DNA from: Labilibaculum antarcticum
GTDB lineage: Bacteria > Bacteroidota > Bacteroidia > Bacteroidales > Marinifilaceae
DNA length: 64,000 nucleotides
Direction of reading: 5' to 3'
NCBI RefSeq assembly: GCF_002356295.1
Contig: NZ_AP018042.1
Span: 806,001-870,000, forward strand
Shown here: positions 9,264-19,500 of the stretch, one piece after another
Layout of the letters: each line of letters opens with the position of its first letter
How positions within the stretch are numbered: the stretch's first letter is position 1
Translations under genes and position numbers: made by a program
Notes under the pieces: model-generated
What the model was told of the DNA's origin: nothing
The model's database searches: none
What the model saw: the letters and a program-made list of their open reading frames with translations, nothing else

Positions 9264-9500
9264 TTACAGATAAACCTCACCCCTAATCGAGATAGCGCAA
9301 CAACCTACTATTGAGCTAAATGCAACAATATCACCTTCTCGATTTCTATTTTTTTACCAATTCATTTTTTCGTAACTTATAAACAGTAGTCGTAATCTTC
9401 AAAACCAACTTGAAGAGTTATCCGTATTGACCAATTAAGGGACAAATTAAAATTTACATACAGGCTAATCACAGTATTTAAAATTCAAAACCCTACTATT

Positions 9501-11153
9501 ATGATTCGGAAAACCATTTTTTTATTTGGACTCATCATTTCAATTGCATTTACTTTTTCGTGCCAACCCAATAAAAAAACTGAGGAAAAGGAAAAATACG
9601 ATTCTGTGATGCAACGAAAATTAACAAATTACGCAAAAGTTAGGCTCTCTGCCGACTTAAGTAATCTTACTCCAAATCAGATAAAGCTTTTTTCTCAACT
9701 AATTCGAGTATCTAATGCTATTGATGAAATTTATTGGCTTCAAGCATATGGCGACAAAAATCAACTTTTGAATGAGATTACTGATCCTGACATGAGAGAA
9801 TACGCAATGATTAACTATGGTCCTTGGGATCGATTAGATGGATTTACTCCATTCACCGATGATTTCCCTCCTCGTCCCTTAGGCATCGGTTTTTTTCCTA
9901 GCGACATCAATCAAGAAGAATTCTTCGCTTTAAAAAATGACAATAAATACAGTGCCTTTACAATACTAACCCGTGCTGAAAATGGATTGCTAAAAGTACT
10001 ACCATACCATGTAGCCTACATAAACCAAATAAACGATGCTGTTTCAGCCTTAAAAAGTGCTTCTCTACTATGTGAAACCGAAGAATTTAAAGACTACTTA
10101 TTGCAACGTGCCGAAGATTTACTTTCGGACAACTTCGAAAAAAGTGATCATTTATGGATGCAATTAAAAAATAATCCTTTGGATTTTATTGCAGGACCAA
10201 TTTCAAATACCGAGGATCATTTAATTTGGACAAAATATTCCTATGGGGCTTTTATCTTGTTAAGGAACAAGGAATGGACCAAGGATGTTGAGAAATACTC
10301 ATTACTAATTCCTTACTTACAAAAAAGCCTACCTGTTGCTGATGAGTACAAGACAGAAACTCTTTCCAAAGGTACACATATTGCCATCTACGATGTTTTA
10401 TACAATTCGGGGTATTGCAATGCAGGTAATAAGCTAATTGGTTTAAACCTGCCTATTGGTAGCTCCAACACAAGCTATACCCAAAAGTTACATTTCAAGA
10501 ATGTAATGCAGGCCAAATTTGATCAAATTCTACAGCCAATTACGAATCTGGTTATTGATGAAAAACAGCGTAAACATGTATTATTCAAATCGTTCTTTTT
10601 AAATACAATTTTCTATGAGATAAGCGATGGTTTGGGAATTTCGCAAACTATAAATGGAAAAGAAAGTGTGAAAGAAGCTTTAAAACAACATTACAATGTA
10701 ATAAATGAATTAAAAAATGATGTGCTTCGGATGTTTTTTATTGGCAAAATTCATGATATGCATGAGATTCATGATATTCAGTTAATGGATAATTACGTTA
10801 CTTATATGGCAGATGTATTTAGATCTATTCGTTTTGGAGTAAAGGATTCACAAGGAGTGGCTAACATGATTCGATTTTACTATTTCGAAGAAAATGGAGC
10901 CTTTAAATACAATACAAAAAGTGGCACTTACGAGGTTAATGTTTACAAAATGAGAAAAGCCATTGAATCATTATCAAAATTGGTTCTTGAAATACAGGGA
11001 AATGGTGATTATGAGGCTGCGGATCGATTAATTAATGAGAAGGGGTTTATTCGCAATGGATTGCTGCATGATCTATATCGAATTCAACGAGCTAAAGTTC
11101 CTAAAGATCTTATTTATGATCAAGGTGAAAAAGTTATGATTTCCAATAATTAA
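9501..11153 (+). CDS. M49 (dipeptidyl-peptidase III-like) lipoprotein with degenerate zinc site
   Basis: A 550-residue predicted lipoprotein: the signal peptide ends at Cys21 (TFSCQ). The overall sequence resembles the shorter Bacteroidota M49-like peptidases, with PWDRLDGFTPF, PLGIGFFPSDI, PYHVAYINQINDAVSALKSA, and a C-terminal metal-binding region. In active relatives, as I recall the family, that region reads HEISHGLG followed by NGK and an EEAKAD segment. Here it reads YEISDGLG (Y372, E373, D376) and NELKND (E403). Two metal-binding histidines therefore appear to be replaced by Tyr and Asp, so the protein is probably not a zinc peptidase and may be a binding or scaffold protein. The frame is intact, so it is not a simple pseudogene. 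It lies upstream of a TonB-dependent receptor but a terminator separates them. Confidence 0.75.
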   Translation: MIRKTIFLFGLIISIAFTFSCQPNKKTEEKEKYDSVMQRKLTNYAKVRLSADLSNLTPNQIKLFSQLIRVSNAIDEIYWLQAYGDKNQLLNEITDPDMREYAMINYGPWDRLDGFTPFTDDFPPRPLGIGFFPSDINQEEFFALKNDNKYSAFTILTRAENGLLKVLPYHVAYINQINDAVSALKSASLLCETEEFKDYLLQRAEDLLSDNFEKSDHLWMQLKNNPLDFIAGPISNTEDHLIWTKYSYGAFILLRNKEWTKDVEKYSLLIPYLQKSLPVADEYKTETLSKGTHIAIYDVLYNSGYCNAGNKLIGLNLPIGSSNTSYTQKLHFKNVMQAKFDQILQPITNLVIDEKQRKHVLFKSFFLNTIFYEISDGLGISQTINGKESVKEALKQHYNVINELKNDVLRMFFIGKIHDMHEIHDIQLMDNYVTYMADVFRSIRFGVKDSQGVANMIRFYYFEENGAFKYNTKSGTYEVNVYKMRKAIESLSKLVLEIQGNGDYEAADRLINEKGFIRNGLLHDLYRIQRAKVPKDLIYDQGEKVMISNN

Positions 11154-11169
11154 TTCACATACTAACAAC

Positions 11170-11197
11170 AAAAAAGGCATTTTAAGTTGCCTTTTTT
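11170..11197 (+). terminator. Intrinsic terminator after the M49-like gene
   Basis: AAAAAAGGCA (11170-11179) pairs with TGCCTTTTTT (11188-11197), giving a short GC core with an A/T-rich base, 16 bases after the stop. Confidence 0.75.
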
Positions 11198-11228
11198 CAT
11201 TTCCATTCCTTAGGTGAAAGATTTATCA

Positions 11229-11236
11229 TATATTTG
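11229..11236 (+). promoter_or_regulatory. -7 promoter element of the TonB-dependent receptor gene
   Basis: TATATTTG matches TAnnTTTG and lies 33 bases before ATG 11270. An in-frame TTG at 11234 overlaps this element and so is unlikely to be the start codon. Confidence 0.6.
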
Positions 11237-11269
11237 AGTTTTAATCTCAATCCTGATACTCACACACAA

Positions 11270-13660
11270 ATGATTCGTCTAATTCTCTGTATTGTTCCTC
11301 TTTTTTATTGCCTGAGTGGATTTACTCAAACAATCAAAATCACGGATGATAAAACTCACAAGCCAATAGAAAATGTTTACATTTTTGATTCAAATAATTC
11401 TACAGTGACTAATAATCAGGGGGAAGCAAGCTTAACAGAATTCGCAAAAACGGGTCTGGTATACTTTCAACACCCATCCTATAAAAATCTTCACCTTGAT
11501 TTCTCCGAGATACGAAATCACTCATTTATTATCTCATTAGAATCTACTATCGTCCCCATATCCGAAGTGGTAATATCGGCCAATAAATGGGAAGAAAACA
11601 TCAATGAAATACCACTAAAAGTTGTTCTTATAAACAAAGAACAAATAAAACAAAGTACTGCGCAAACCAGTGCCGATCTGCTAAAGGAGAGCAATCAAGT
11701 TTACATTCAGAAAAGTCAATTGGGTGGAGGTAGTCCGATGATTAGAGGCTTTGCAGCAAACAGAGTTCTCATTGTATTAGATGGCCTTCGTCTGAACAAT
11801 GCCATTTACAGAAGTGGTAACCTTCAAAATGTAATCAATATTGATCCAAACAGTCTTGAATCGGCTGAAGTAATTTTGGGTCCAGGCTCCATTATTTATG
11901 GAAGTGATGCAATTGGTGGAGTAATGGATTTTCACACCATTACCCCTCGTCTATCTACTTCAAAAGCGCCAAATATAAGCTATTCGTATAAATCCAGATA
12001 CTCGTCTGCGAATAACGAAATGATGAATCACGGCAAATATAATTATGGCACTTCGAAATTGAGTTTTGCCGGCAGTATTAGCTATTCCGATTTCTCGGAT
12101 TTAAAAATGGGAAAACAGGGTCCATCTGAATACTTACGACCGGAATATGTTATCAGTAAAAATGGTGTAGATGAAATCATTCAAAACAGTAATCCTGAGA
12201 GGCAAAAATACAGTGGCTACTCTCAGATTAATCTATTACAAAAAATTCGCTTTAAAGCTTCAGAAACATTAGATATACAGTACAATTTCCAACACTCAGA
12301 AACTTCTAATATTCCGAGATACGACCGACTAATTGAATATTCAGACGATCAGTTAAAATATGCTGAATGGTTTTACGGACCGCAAAAACTTCAATTGCAT
12401 TCTTTGAAAGTTAACAACTCCAAACCGACAATTCTGTATAACTCGTTTAAAATAATAGCCGGTTATCAAAATTATCAAGAGAGCCGACACAGCAGAAAAT
12501 TTGGTTCCTCAACTCTTACCAATCGAAAAGAGAATTTGAACATCTATTCTGTGAATGCTGATGCGGAAAAACAAATCAATTCCTCCATGCAGCTATTCTA
12601 CGGGAGTGAATGGACTTACAACAAACTTAATTCTCTCGGAAATAATATGGATATAGATTCTAATGAAAAACTTGAAATTGCAAGTCGTTATCCTGATCAT
12701 TCAAAGTACTCCAGTTTGGCATTTTACTCCAATTTAAAATGGAAACTAAACTCAAAATGGACCATGAACACCGGAATACGATATTCACAGGTTTGGATTA
12801 AATCTGAATTGGATAATCGCTTTTACAATTTCCCCTTCGACAATCTTAACTTAACTACGGGATCTCTAAATGGAGGAATTGGCCTAAGCCATGTTTCAGA
12901 TAAAGGATGGTTGCTTAAACTAAATGCCACATCAGGATTCAGAGCTCCAAACATTGATGATGTTGCAAAAGTATTTGATTCGGAACCAGGCAAAGTTGTG
13001 GTTCCAAATCAAAATTTAAAACCTGAGACAGTCTATAATTTTGAAATAAACTTAAGCAAAAATTTCTCTAAAATACTATTTCTAGATCTCAATGGATTCT
13101 ACTCCTTTTTAGATCAGGCTATGGTCAGAAAAGATTTTTCCTTTGATGGACAAAGCACTCTAATTTATGATGGTGAAGAAAGTACGATTCAATCCATCGT
13201 AAATGCAGACAATGCAAAAATATGGGGTGGAAATTTTAATGCAATATTGAAGTTCTCTGATCATTTATCAGCCAATTCTAGTTTTACAATTACAAAAGGC
13301 AAATACAAGGATGGCAGCCCGGTTCGACATGTTCCTCCAATATTTGGAAACACATCGATCATCTACAAAACGAAACACTGGACATCTAGACTAAGCTTAG
13401 AATATAATGATGAAATCAGCTATGAAAACCTTGCAGATTCCGAGAGAGACAAAGCCTATCTTTATGCCAAGGACAATAATGGGATGCCCTATTCCCCTGC
13501 ATGGTTAATTCTAAACTTTACCAATCAAATTCAGATCAACACTAAACTACACGCTAATATAAGTGTGGAAAATATCCTTAATAAACGATACAGACCCTAT
13601 TCATCGGGAATTAGTGCTAGTGGCAGGAATTTTATAGTAGGGGTTTCTTATGGGCTGTAA
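11270..13660 (+). CDS. TonB-dependent outer-membrane receptor (heme/siderophore-receptor-like)
   Basis: A 796-residue outer-membrane beta-barrel that imports a ligand using TonB energy. A signal peptide (MIRLILCIVPLFYCLSGFTQT) is followed by a carboxypeptidase-regulatory-like N-terminal domain (about 22-100), a plug domain with SADLLKESNQVYIQKSQLGG and MIRGFAANRVLIVLDGLRL, and a 22-strand-type barrel ending in an aromatic-rich C-terminus (NFIVGVSYGL). The plug wording (GGSPMIRGF, LNNAIYRSGN) resembles receptors for heme or hemoglobin-type ligands, but the ligand cannot be read from sequence. ATG 11270 is preferred because it starts a clean signal peptide and lies after the promoter. No periplasmic transporter genes follow. 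Confidence 0.88.
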   Translation: MIRLILCIVPLFYCLSGFTQTIKITDDKTHKPIENVYIFDSNNSTVTNNQGEASLTEFAKTGLVYFQHPSYKNLHLDFSEIRNHSFIISLESTIVPISEVVISANKWEENINEIPLKVVLINKEQIKQSTAQTSADLLKESNQVYIQKSQLGGGSPMIRGFAANRVLIVLDGLRLNNAIYRSGNLQNVINIDPNSLESAEVILGPGSIIYGSDAIGGVMDFHTITPRLSTSKAPNISYSYKSRYSSANNEMMNHGKYNYGTSKLSFAGSISYSDFSDLKMGKQGPSEYLRPEYVISKNGVDEIIQNSNPERQKYSGYSQINLLQKIRFKASETLDIQYNFQHSETSNIPRYDRLIEYSDDQLKYAEWFYGPQKLQLHSLKVNNSKPTILYNSFKIIAGYQNYQESRHSRKFGSSTLTNRKENLNIYSVNADAEKQINSSMQLFYGSEWTYNKLNSLGNNMDIDSNEKLEIASRYPDHSKYSSLAFYSNLKWKLNSKWTMNTGIRYSQVWIKSELDNRFYNFPFDNLNLTTGSLNGGIGLSHVSDKGWLLKLNATSGFRAPNIDDVAKVFDSEPGKVVVPNQNLKPETVYNFEINLSKNFSKILFLDLNGFYSFLDQAMVRKDFSFDGQSTLIYDGEESTIQSIVNADNAKIWGGNFNAILKFSDHLSANSSFTITKGKYKDGSPVRHVPPIFGNTSIIYKTKHWTSRLSLEYNDEISYENLADSERDKAYLYAKDNNGMPYSPAWLILNFTNQIQINTKLHANISVENILNKRYRPYSSGISASGRNFIVGVSYGL

Positions 13661-13837
13661 ATAACTCTTTAAATCATTAGGCCTTTTAAAATGATAATTT
13701 AATCCTCTCCTTACAATGAATTTGTAGGAGCAACAATTGTTTGCAATAAATCCTAGCACAACATTCTTACTCCCTTTTCACTTATAAAGAAAATAGGCTA
13801 ACTCTTTTGTTCCTCATGTCATTGGGAAATATGAGAA

Positions 13838-13873
13838 ATAAAAAAATCCAGTGAACCTTAGTCCACTGGATTT
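13838..13873 (-). terminator. Intrinsic terminator of the SusCD operon
   Basis: On the minus strand AAATCCAGTG (13873-13864) pairs with CACTGGATTT (13853-13844), then runs into a T stretch (plus-strand A run from 13838). It lies 58 bases past the last gene. Confidence 0.85.
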
Positions 13874-13930
13874 CAATATGCATTTCAAAATATCAGTCAT
13901 TTAAAAAGTAATGACCTCAAATCCTGATTA

Positions 13931-15064
13931 TTATTTTTCTATATCATACTCTTCAACAACAGCATGAAAAGAAACGAAATCATCAGCTTCAACTCTAGTA
14001 TCATTAGCAGCAGTAATTTCTAAAGTGCCATAATAATCTTTTGCATCACGAGTTGTTTTTACAATGTACTTATCACCAACTGTTACATTAGCAATTACAG
14101 TCTCTACAGTACCAGCATCATAAGCTACTTTTAAAAGTGGCAGATTACCTTCTTCCATTAAATCTTCGTCTGTAATTAGAACAAGACCTGTAGAATTAAG
14201 AGCAGTAATCCCTTGATGTAACTGCGCAAAATTACTTGTAAACTTAATCGTACACTCCGGATTAGCAACATCCGCAATTGAATCCCCAACTAAATCATAA
14301 CCAGGCTTAAGTACATTAACCATGCCTTCAGCTACATCACCAAGAAGATATTCGCTCAACATAAAAGAAGTTGAAACAGTATCAGTAAAAGTACCAACAA
14401 AAGCGACTAAACGAACAAATACAGTATCTCCAAGCATGTAATCAGATCCTTTAACGCCAATGTTTAAGTCAGAAGCACTATATGGCTTTGTCCAAAGATC
14501 AGCCCAAGTACCTTCTTCACCAACCTTAACTTCTGCCTTCACATTACCAACAGTCGAAGTTTTAGGAGAAACTTTATAAGTGATATTCTTAACAACAGAT
14601 GAAAGTTCGTAAATAGGGTCAGACACTTCAATGTCCTCTCCATCTTCATCAACATCCTCATAAAAAGGATCCTTAATGGAAGTGGCCGATGTCATACTAA
14701 TCGTTGTGTACATCTCCTTAACTTTCCCATCAACTGTTGCATTCACATAAATACGCTGTGCATCACCTATAGCATCCAATCCAAGATCTGAACGAAGCAA
14801 AGTAAATGAAAATGTATTATTTGAAGCAGTTCCAGTGTATAAAGAAGCTCCATCCATCAATACAACTACATCTGTAACTGTTTTTGACTCTGATACAAAA
14901 TCGATTGTAGTAGCAAGTTCTGAATCCAGAACCGTAAACTTTGAAGCCGATAAATCCAATTTAACGGAATCATAATAGTTAATTTCCTGGTCAAAATCAT
15001 CACACGAGAAAAGTGTAATCCCAAGAAACATTACTAAAATATATTTTAAAATATTTTTTTTCAT
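13931..15064 (-). CDS. Surface lipoprotein of the SusCD locus, unknown function
   Basis: A 377-residue predicted lipoprotein with signal peptide and lipobox Cys21 (TLFSCDDFD). An acidic stretch right after the cysteine matches the lipoprotein export signal known in Bacteroidota surface lipoproteins. The rest is beta-rich with short repeated Ig-like stretches (TTIDFVSESKTVTDVVVLMDG, read as two blocks around SESKTV; SSVVKNITYKVSPKTSTVG). No catalytic motif was recognised. It sits 14 bases after SusD, the place often held by SusE/F-type glycan-binding or protease-associated proteins, so a ligand-binding role is likely but not proven. Confidence 0.75.
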   Translation of the reverse strand: MKKNILKYILVMFLGITLFSCDDFDQEINYYDSVKLDLSASKFTVLDSELATTIDFVSESKTVTDVVVLMDGASLYTGTASNNTFSFTLLRSDLGLDAIGDAQRIYVNATVDGKVKEMYTTISMTSATSIKDPFYEDVDEDGEDIEVSDPIYELSSVVKNITYKVSPKTSTVGNVKAEVKVGEEGTWADLWTKPYSASDLNIGVKGSDYMLGDTVFVRLVAFVGTFTDTVSTSFMLSEYLLGDVAEGMVNVLKPGYDLVGDSIADVANPECTIKFTSNFAQLHQGITALNSTGLVLITDEDLMEEGNLPLLKVAYDAGTVETVIANVTVGDKYIVKTTRDAKDYYGTLEITAANDTRVEADDFVSFHAVVEEYDIEK

Positions 15065-15078
15065 AGTTTTTATCTTTT

Positions 15079-16518
15079 TTAGAATTTATCCCACCAAAGT
15101 TTTGTTGTTGCGGTATCCCCACCAATTGCATCAGCAGCATCATAGTAACTAGGATTCTTGTTTTTTTCTGAATAAGGATATGGAAAACGAGTTGGAATAT
15201 CAGCATAGTCTATTCCAACAGGATGATTTAAAGTTGGTGCATCCAATCTTCTCCATTCAGACCATCCCTCGATACCACGATTATACATCGCTAACCATTT
15301 TTGAGTACCAATTTTTTCTTTCCAAGTTCCTCCAGCAGTAGCATAAGCTACAGATGCTTGAGCTAAGTAGGCGTCAGCTTCAGCTTGTGTTCCACCATAA
15401 TATAGAATACTAGCAGTAATTCCATTGTTATAGTGCTCTTCAGCCGTGCCACTAATATTCCAGCCTCTTTCAACAGCTTCAGCTAAAAAGAATTCCATTT
15501 CAGCATAATCAGAAAGGATAGCCTCAAGTTTTGGGTCATAAAAGTGTTCTGTAAATTGAGAATAGTTATTGTAAGGAACACCATCAACTAATCCGAAAGG
15601 AATTCCAACATAGGCACCATCCTTTTGAGTAAACCATAATGGAAGACGAGGATCGTTTAGTGCAACCATTTTATCAATTATAGTATTTGAAGGACAATAG
15701 TCGTTACGGTTATCAATTACAAACCCATCATAAATAGTATTCACATAAGGATCCGTACCAATATATTCAAAAAAGGCACCCTCTAAGTTGCTATTGTACA
15801 CACCTGCAGCAACAGCAGCTTCAACTTTAGCTTGAGAGTTAAAAGCTGGCACATCAGCCATACGCATAGCCATTCTCAGTTTTAATGAGTTTGCAAAGGT
15901 TTTCCATTCTGCAATATCCCCATCAAATAACAACTCTTCACCACCGAATGAATCGAAACTAGAATTTAAAGCAGCAATCGCAGCATCTAATCTTACGAAT
16001 AAATCAAGATATACAGTCTCAGCATCATCATACTTTGGGGCAAAATTCTCAGCACCAATAGTAGCCTCACTATAAGGAATATCACCAAAAGTTTCAGCTA
16101 AAACTGAATAAGTGTAAACCTCTAAAATTTCAATGATGGCTTTTTGGTTTATAGCCTTATTAGCTAAAGCCCCAACATAACCAGCATTGTCTATAACAAT
16201 CTTAGATTCTTCCAGATCCATTAAAACATCTCGATAGAATTCTGCCCAGAAAGTATCTGGAATACCACGATCCTGAAAATCGTAACGAGATCCATCCGTA
16301 TAGGTAACATCAGACCAATACTGAGCTAACATACGAGAAATGTTATAATTTACATTCATATTGTTATACTGATCGACAAAAGCAATCTCAGCAGTAGTAA
16401 ATAAGGTTTCTACAGGAACCTCACTTGCGTGCTTTGGATCAATATTGTCCTCCAATTCGCACGAAACAATTCCCATCGTAGAAAAAATCCCTAATAATAA
16501 ATATGTTATTTTTTTCAT
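15079..16518 (-). CDS. susD: SusD/RagB-type outer-membrane lipoprotein
   Basis: The lid and substrate-binding partner of the SusC transporter. The 479-residue protein has a lipoprotein signal with Cys20 (GIVSCELED). The helical TPR-like body includes NISRMLAQYWSDVTYTDGSRY, a family hallmark (read as NISRMLAQYW and SDVTYTDGSRY), the LANKAINQKAIIEILEVYTYSVLAETFGDIPYSEA region (conserved FGDIPY), AEWKTFANSLKLRMAMRMA, and a C-terminal WLAMYNRGIEGWSEWRRLD. It belongs to the SusD-like_2 group. It lies 17 bases after SusC and 14 before the third gene, forming one operon. The substrate is unknown. Confidence 0.93.
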   Translation of the reverse strand: MKKITYLLLGIFSTMGIVSCELEDNIDPKHASEVPVETLFTTAEIAFVDQYNNMNVNYNISRMLAQYWSDVTYTDGSRYDFQDRGIPDTFWAEFYRDVLMDLEESKIVIDNAGYVGALANKAINQKAIIEILEVYTYSVLAETFGDIPYSEATIGAENFAPKYDDAETVYLDLFVRLDAAIAALNSSFDSFGGEELLFDGDIAEWKTFANSLKLRMAMRMADVPAFNSQAKVEAAVAAGVYNSNLEGAFFEYIGTDPYVNTIYDGFVIDNRNDYCPSNTIIDKMVALNDPRLPLWFTQKDGAYVGIPFGLVDGVPYNNYSQFTEHFYDPKLEAILSDYAEMEFFLAEAVERGWNISGTAEEHYNNGITASILYYGGTQAEADAYLAQASVAYATAGGTWKEKIGTQKWLAMYNRGIEGWSEWRRLDAPTLNHPVGIDYADIPTRFPYPYSEKNKNPSYYDAADAIGGDTATTKLWWDKF

Positions 16519-16535
16519 TTTATTTTTCTTTAATA

Positions 16536-19500
16536 TTAAAATCCTAAAGTAACATTAAAACCATACGTTCTAGTAGTTGGGTATGAACCGTTAGCAATAC
16601 CCTGCTCATTACCAGAACTCTGACCTGTTTCAGGATCAAATCCAGGCGTATTCTTATGAATAATCCATAGGTTACGTCCCACTGCAGAAACAACAGCTTT
16701 AGTGAAGAATGTTTGACTCAAGATACTTTTTGGAATAGTATAAGATAAAGCAACTTCTCTAAGCTTAACATACGAAGCATCATAAATATATCTTGCAGTT
16801 GGTGTTCTTCCATAATACTGATCTCCACCCCAAGAATTTGCTCTCGCAAAAGTCGTATTTGGTGTTCCATCAATATTAACAGCTTCAGCATGTAAAATAC
16901 CACCACCATCAGAAACAGCATCACGCTTAGGATTTCCTTTTGAGTTCAATCCACCAGTTTCTTTAAATAAACCTGTAGCTAAACCATACTTACGGTCTAC
17001 AGAATAAATATCACCACCTTTTTGAATATCCACAAGAGCTCGAAGAGTAATACCTTTATAAGAAAAGGTATTCGTAATTCCACCAGTCCAATCAGCCTGA
17101 ATATTACCAATTACCTTATCATCTTCCGCAGTTTTTGTGTAGTAACCATTAGCATCAACCGTTTTCTTACCATTTGTATAAACAAAATCGGTTCCTTTCA
17201 AAACCCCATATGCTTCACCAACAGTCGCATTCATAGTAATATCCCATGCTGATAAAATCTGAATGTTATCAACACCATTATATAGGCTTATAACTTCATT
17301 TTTGTTTTTAGCCCAATTAATGTTCATATCCCAGTTAAAATCACTCGATTTAACAGGACTAATATTGATACCCAATTCGATTCCTTTATTTTCAATTTCA
17401 CCAGAGTTTACAAAAGCACGTGAATATCCACTAGCTGTCGAAACATTAACATCCATAATTTGATCGAAAGAATTAGACTTATACAAAGCAAGATCAAAAC
17501 CAAATCGGTTATTGAAGAAATTTGCCTCTAAACCAAGTTCGACACTTTCAGTACGCTCAGATTTTAATTCAGGATTCTTTAAAGTACCATTTACAGAAAA
17601 AGAAGCTTTATTTCCCCAGTTGACATACTGGCTATAAGCCGATCTTATATTATACGGATTTGTATCATTTCCAACTTCAGCATAATTAGCTCTTAACTTA
17701 GCAAAAGAAAGGAAAGATAGGTCTTTAATAGCACCCAACTCTGAAAGGATTAAACTACCAGAAACAGCAGGATAAAAATAAGTATTTTCATTCGTTGGTA
17801 AAGTAGATGTTTGATCAACTCTAAAAGAACCTTCAAAATAAGCGAAATTCTTATAACCGACTGAAAAACTACCGTAACCTGATTTTGTATTTTTCTCAAG
17901 AAGAGTTTCTGTTGGAGACTTTGCCACTACACTGTTAGCAACGGTATATAAGCCAGGAACAACTAAACCACCTGAGGTTTCACCAGATATTGTTTGGATA
18001 TTTCTATCTAAATAGTTAACTCCTACTAAACCATTAAGACTAAAATCATTAACTCTTTTCTTAAATTTCAGCATCAAATCAGAATTCCACTCAGAGTATG
18101 TTCTATCAAAACTAGAAAACTTTGACTGAGTATTAGATCCTACAGCAATTCTTTCATTTTGTCTTTCTTGATAAAAGTCAATAGAAGTTCTATAAGTTAA
18201 AGAAAACATATCGTTCAACTCATAATCTAAGGCAATATAACCAAACAATCTATTTCTTTCATCATCCTCGTAGTTCTTATAACGAGTCCAATAAGGGTTA
18301 TTAGCATATGCTGGCGCTAAATCAGTTGGATTGCTAGCATTCCACGTTAACATACCACCATCACCTCTTTCATAGTTTTTCTTTAATCTATCAAAATCTA
18401 GATTTGTTTGAAACCATTGTGCAAAATTTTGCATCGGGTTATTATCATCGTAACCTGTTCCAAAACGTCCCTTACCCTTTGTGTTAACATAGTTAGCACT
18501 CGCACTAGCCTTCAACTTTTCAGTCAATTTATAGTCAGATTTAATAGACATACTATTCTTCTTAATCGAAGAATTAGGCAGAATACCACTTTCATCAGAA
18601 TTCGTAAATGATAATCTAAAGCTTCCGAAGTCATTACCTCCAGTTAAGGCAACGCTATTAGTGTATTTTACACCTGTTTCAAAGAAATCGTAAACAGTAG
18701 ATTTTGGAGCAACCCATGGTCTTGTTTCACCATAATTATCAGCATTAGGATCTAATGCATCCCAATGAACAACTTGCAAATTAGGATCAAATGCAGGACC
18801 CCATGAAGCATCATCATTAGTATTAACTACAATATTGCCGTTCAAGCCATCACTACCTGAAAAACTCCAGTCTGGTGAATAACCTGCACCATATTCGTAT
18901 TGGTACTCAGGCATGGTTTCTTTATTAATAGTATTAAAAGTGATACCTGAATTCACAGTCACCCCAAAACCATTCCTTTTCTTACCTTTCTTGGTAGTAA
19001 TTAAAACTACGCCATTAGCAGCTCGTGATCCATAAAGAGCAGATGCAGCAGCACCTTTCAAAATAGATACCGATTCAACATCGTCAGGATTGATGTCAGA
19101 AGCAGCATTACCATAATCATAACCTCCTCGACCACTTGATTGGTCAGCAGTATTAGTGTTGGAATTATCCATAGGTACACCATCAACCACAAAAAGAGCC
19201 TGATTGTTTCCCATCAACGAAGCACTACCACGTATTAGGATATTTGCAGATCCACCCATTGTATTTGCTTGACGAATGCTAACACCAGCTACTTTCCCAG
19301 AAAGAGAATTTACGATGTTTGATTCTTTGCCTTCACTAATACTTTCGCCACTAACCTCAGTTACGGCATATCCAAGGGATTTTTTCTCACGAGTAACACC
19401 TAAAGCAGTTACAACAACTTCATCCATACCTATGGATTCAGTTTCCATCACAACGTTAATGACGGTTTTGTCACCAACTTTAATTTCCTGAGTAATCATT

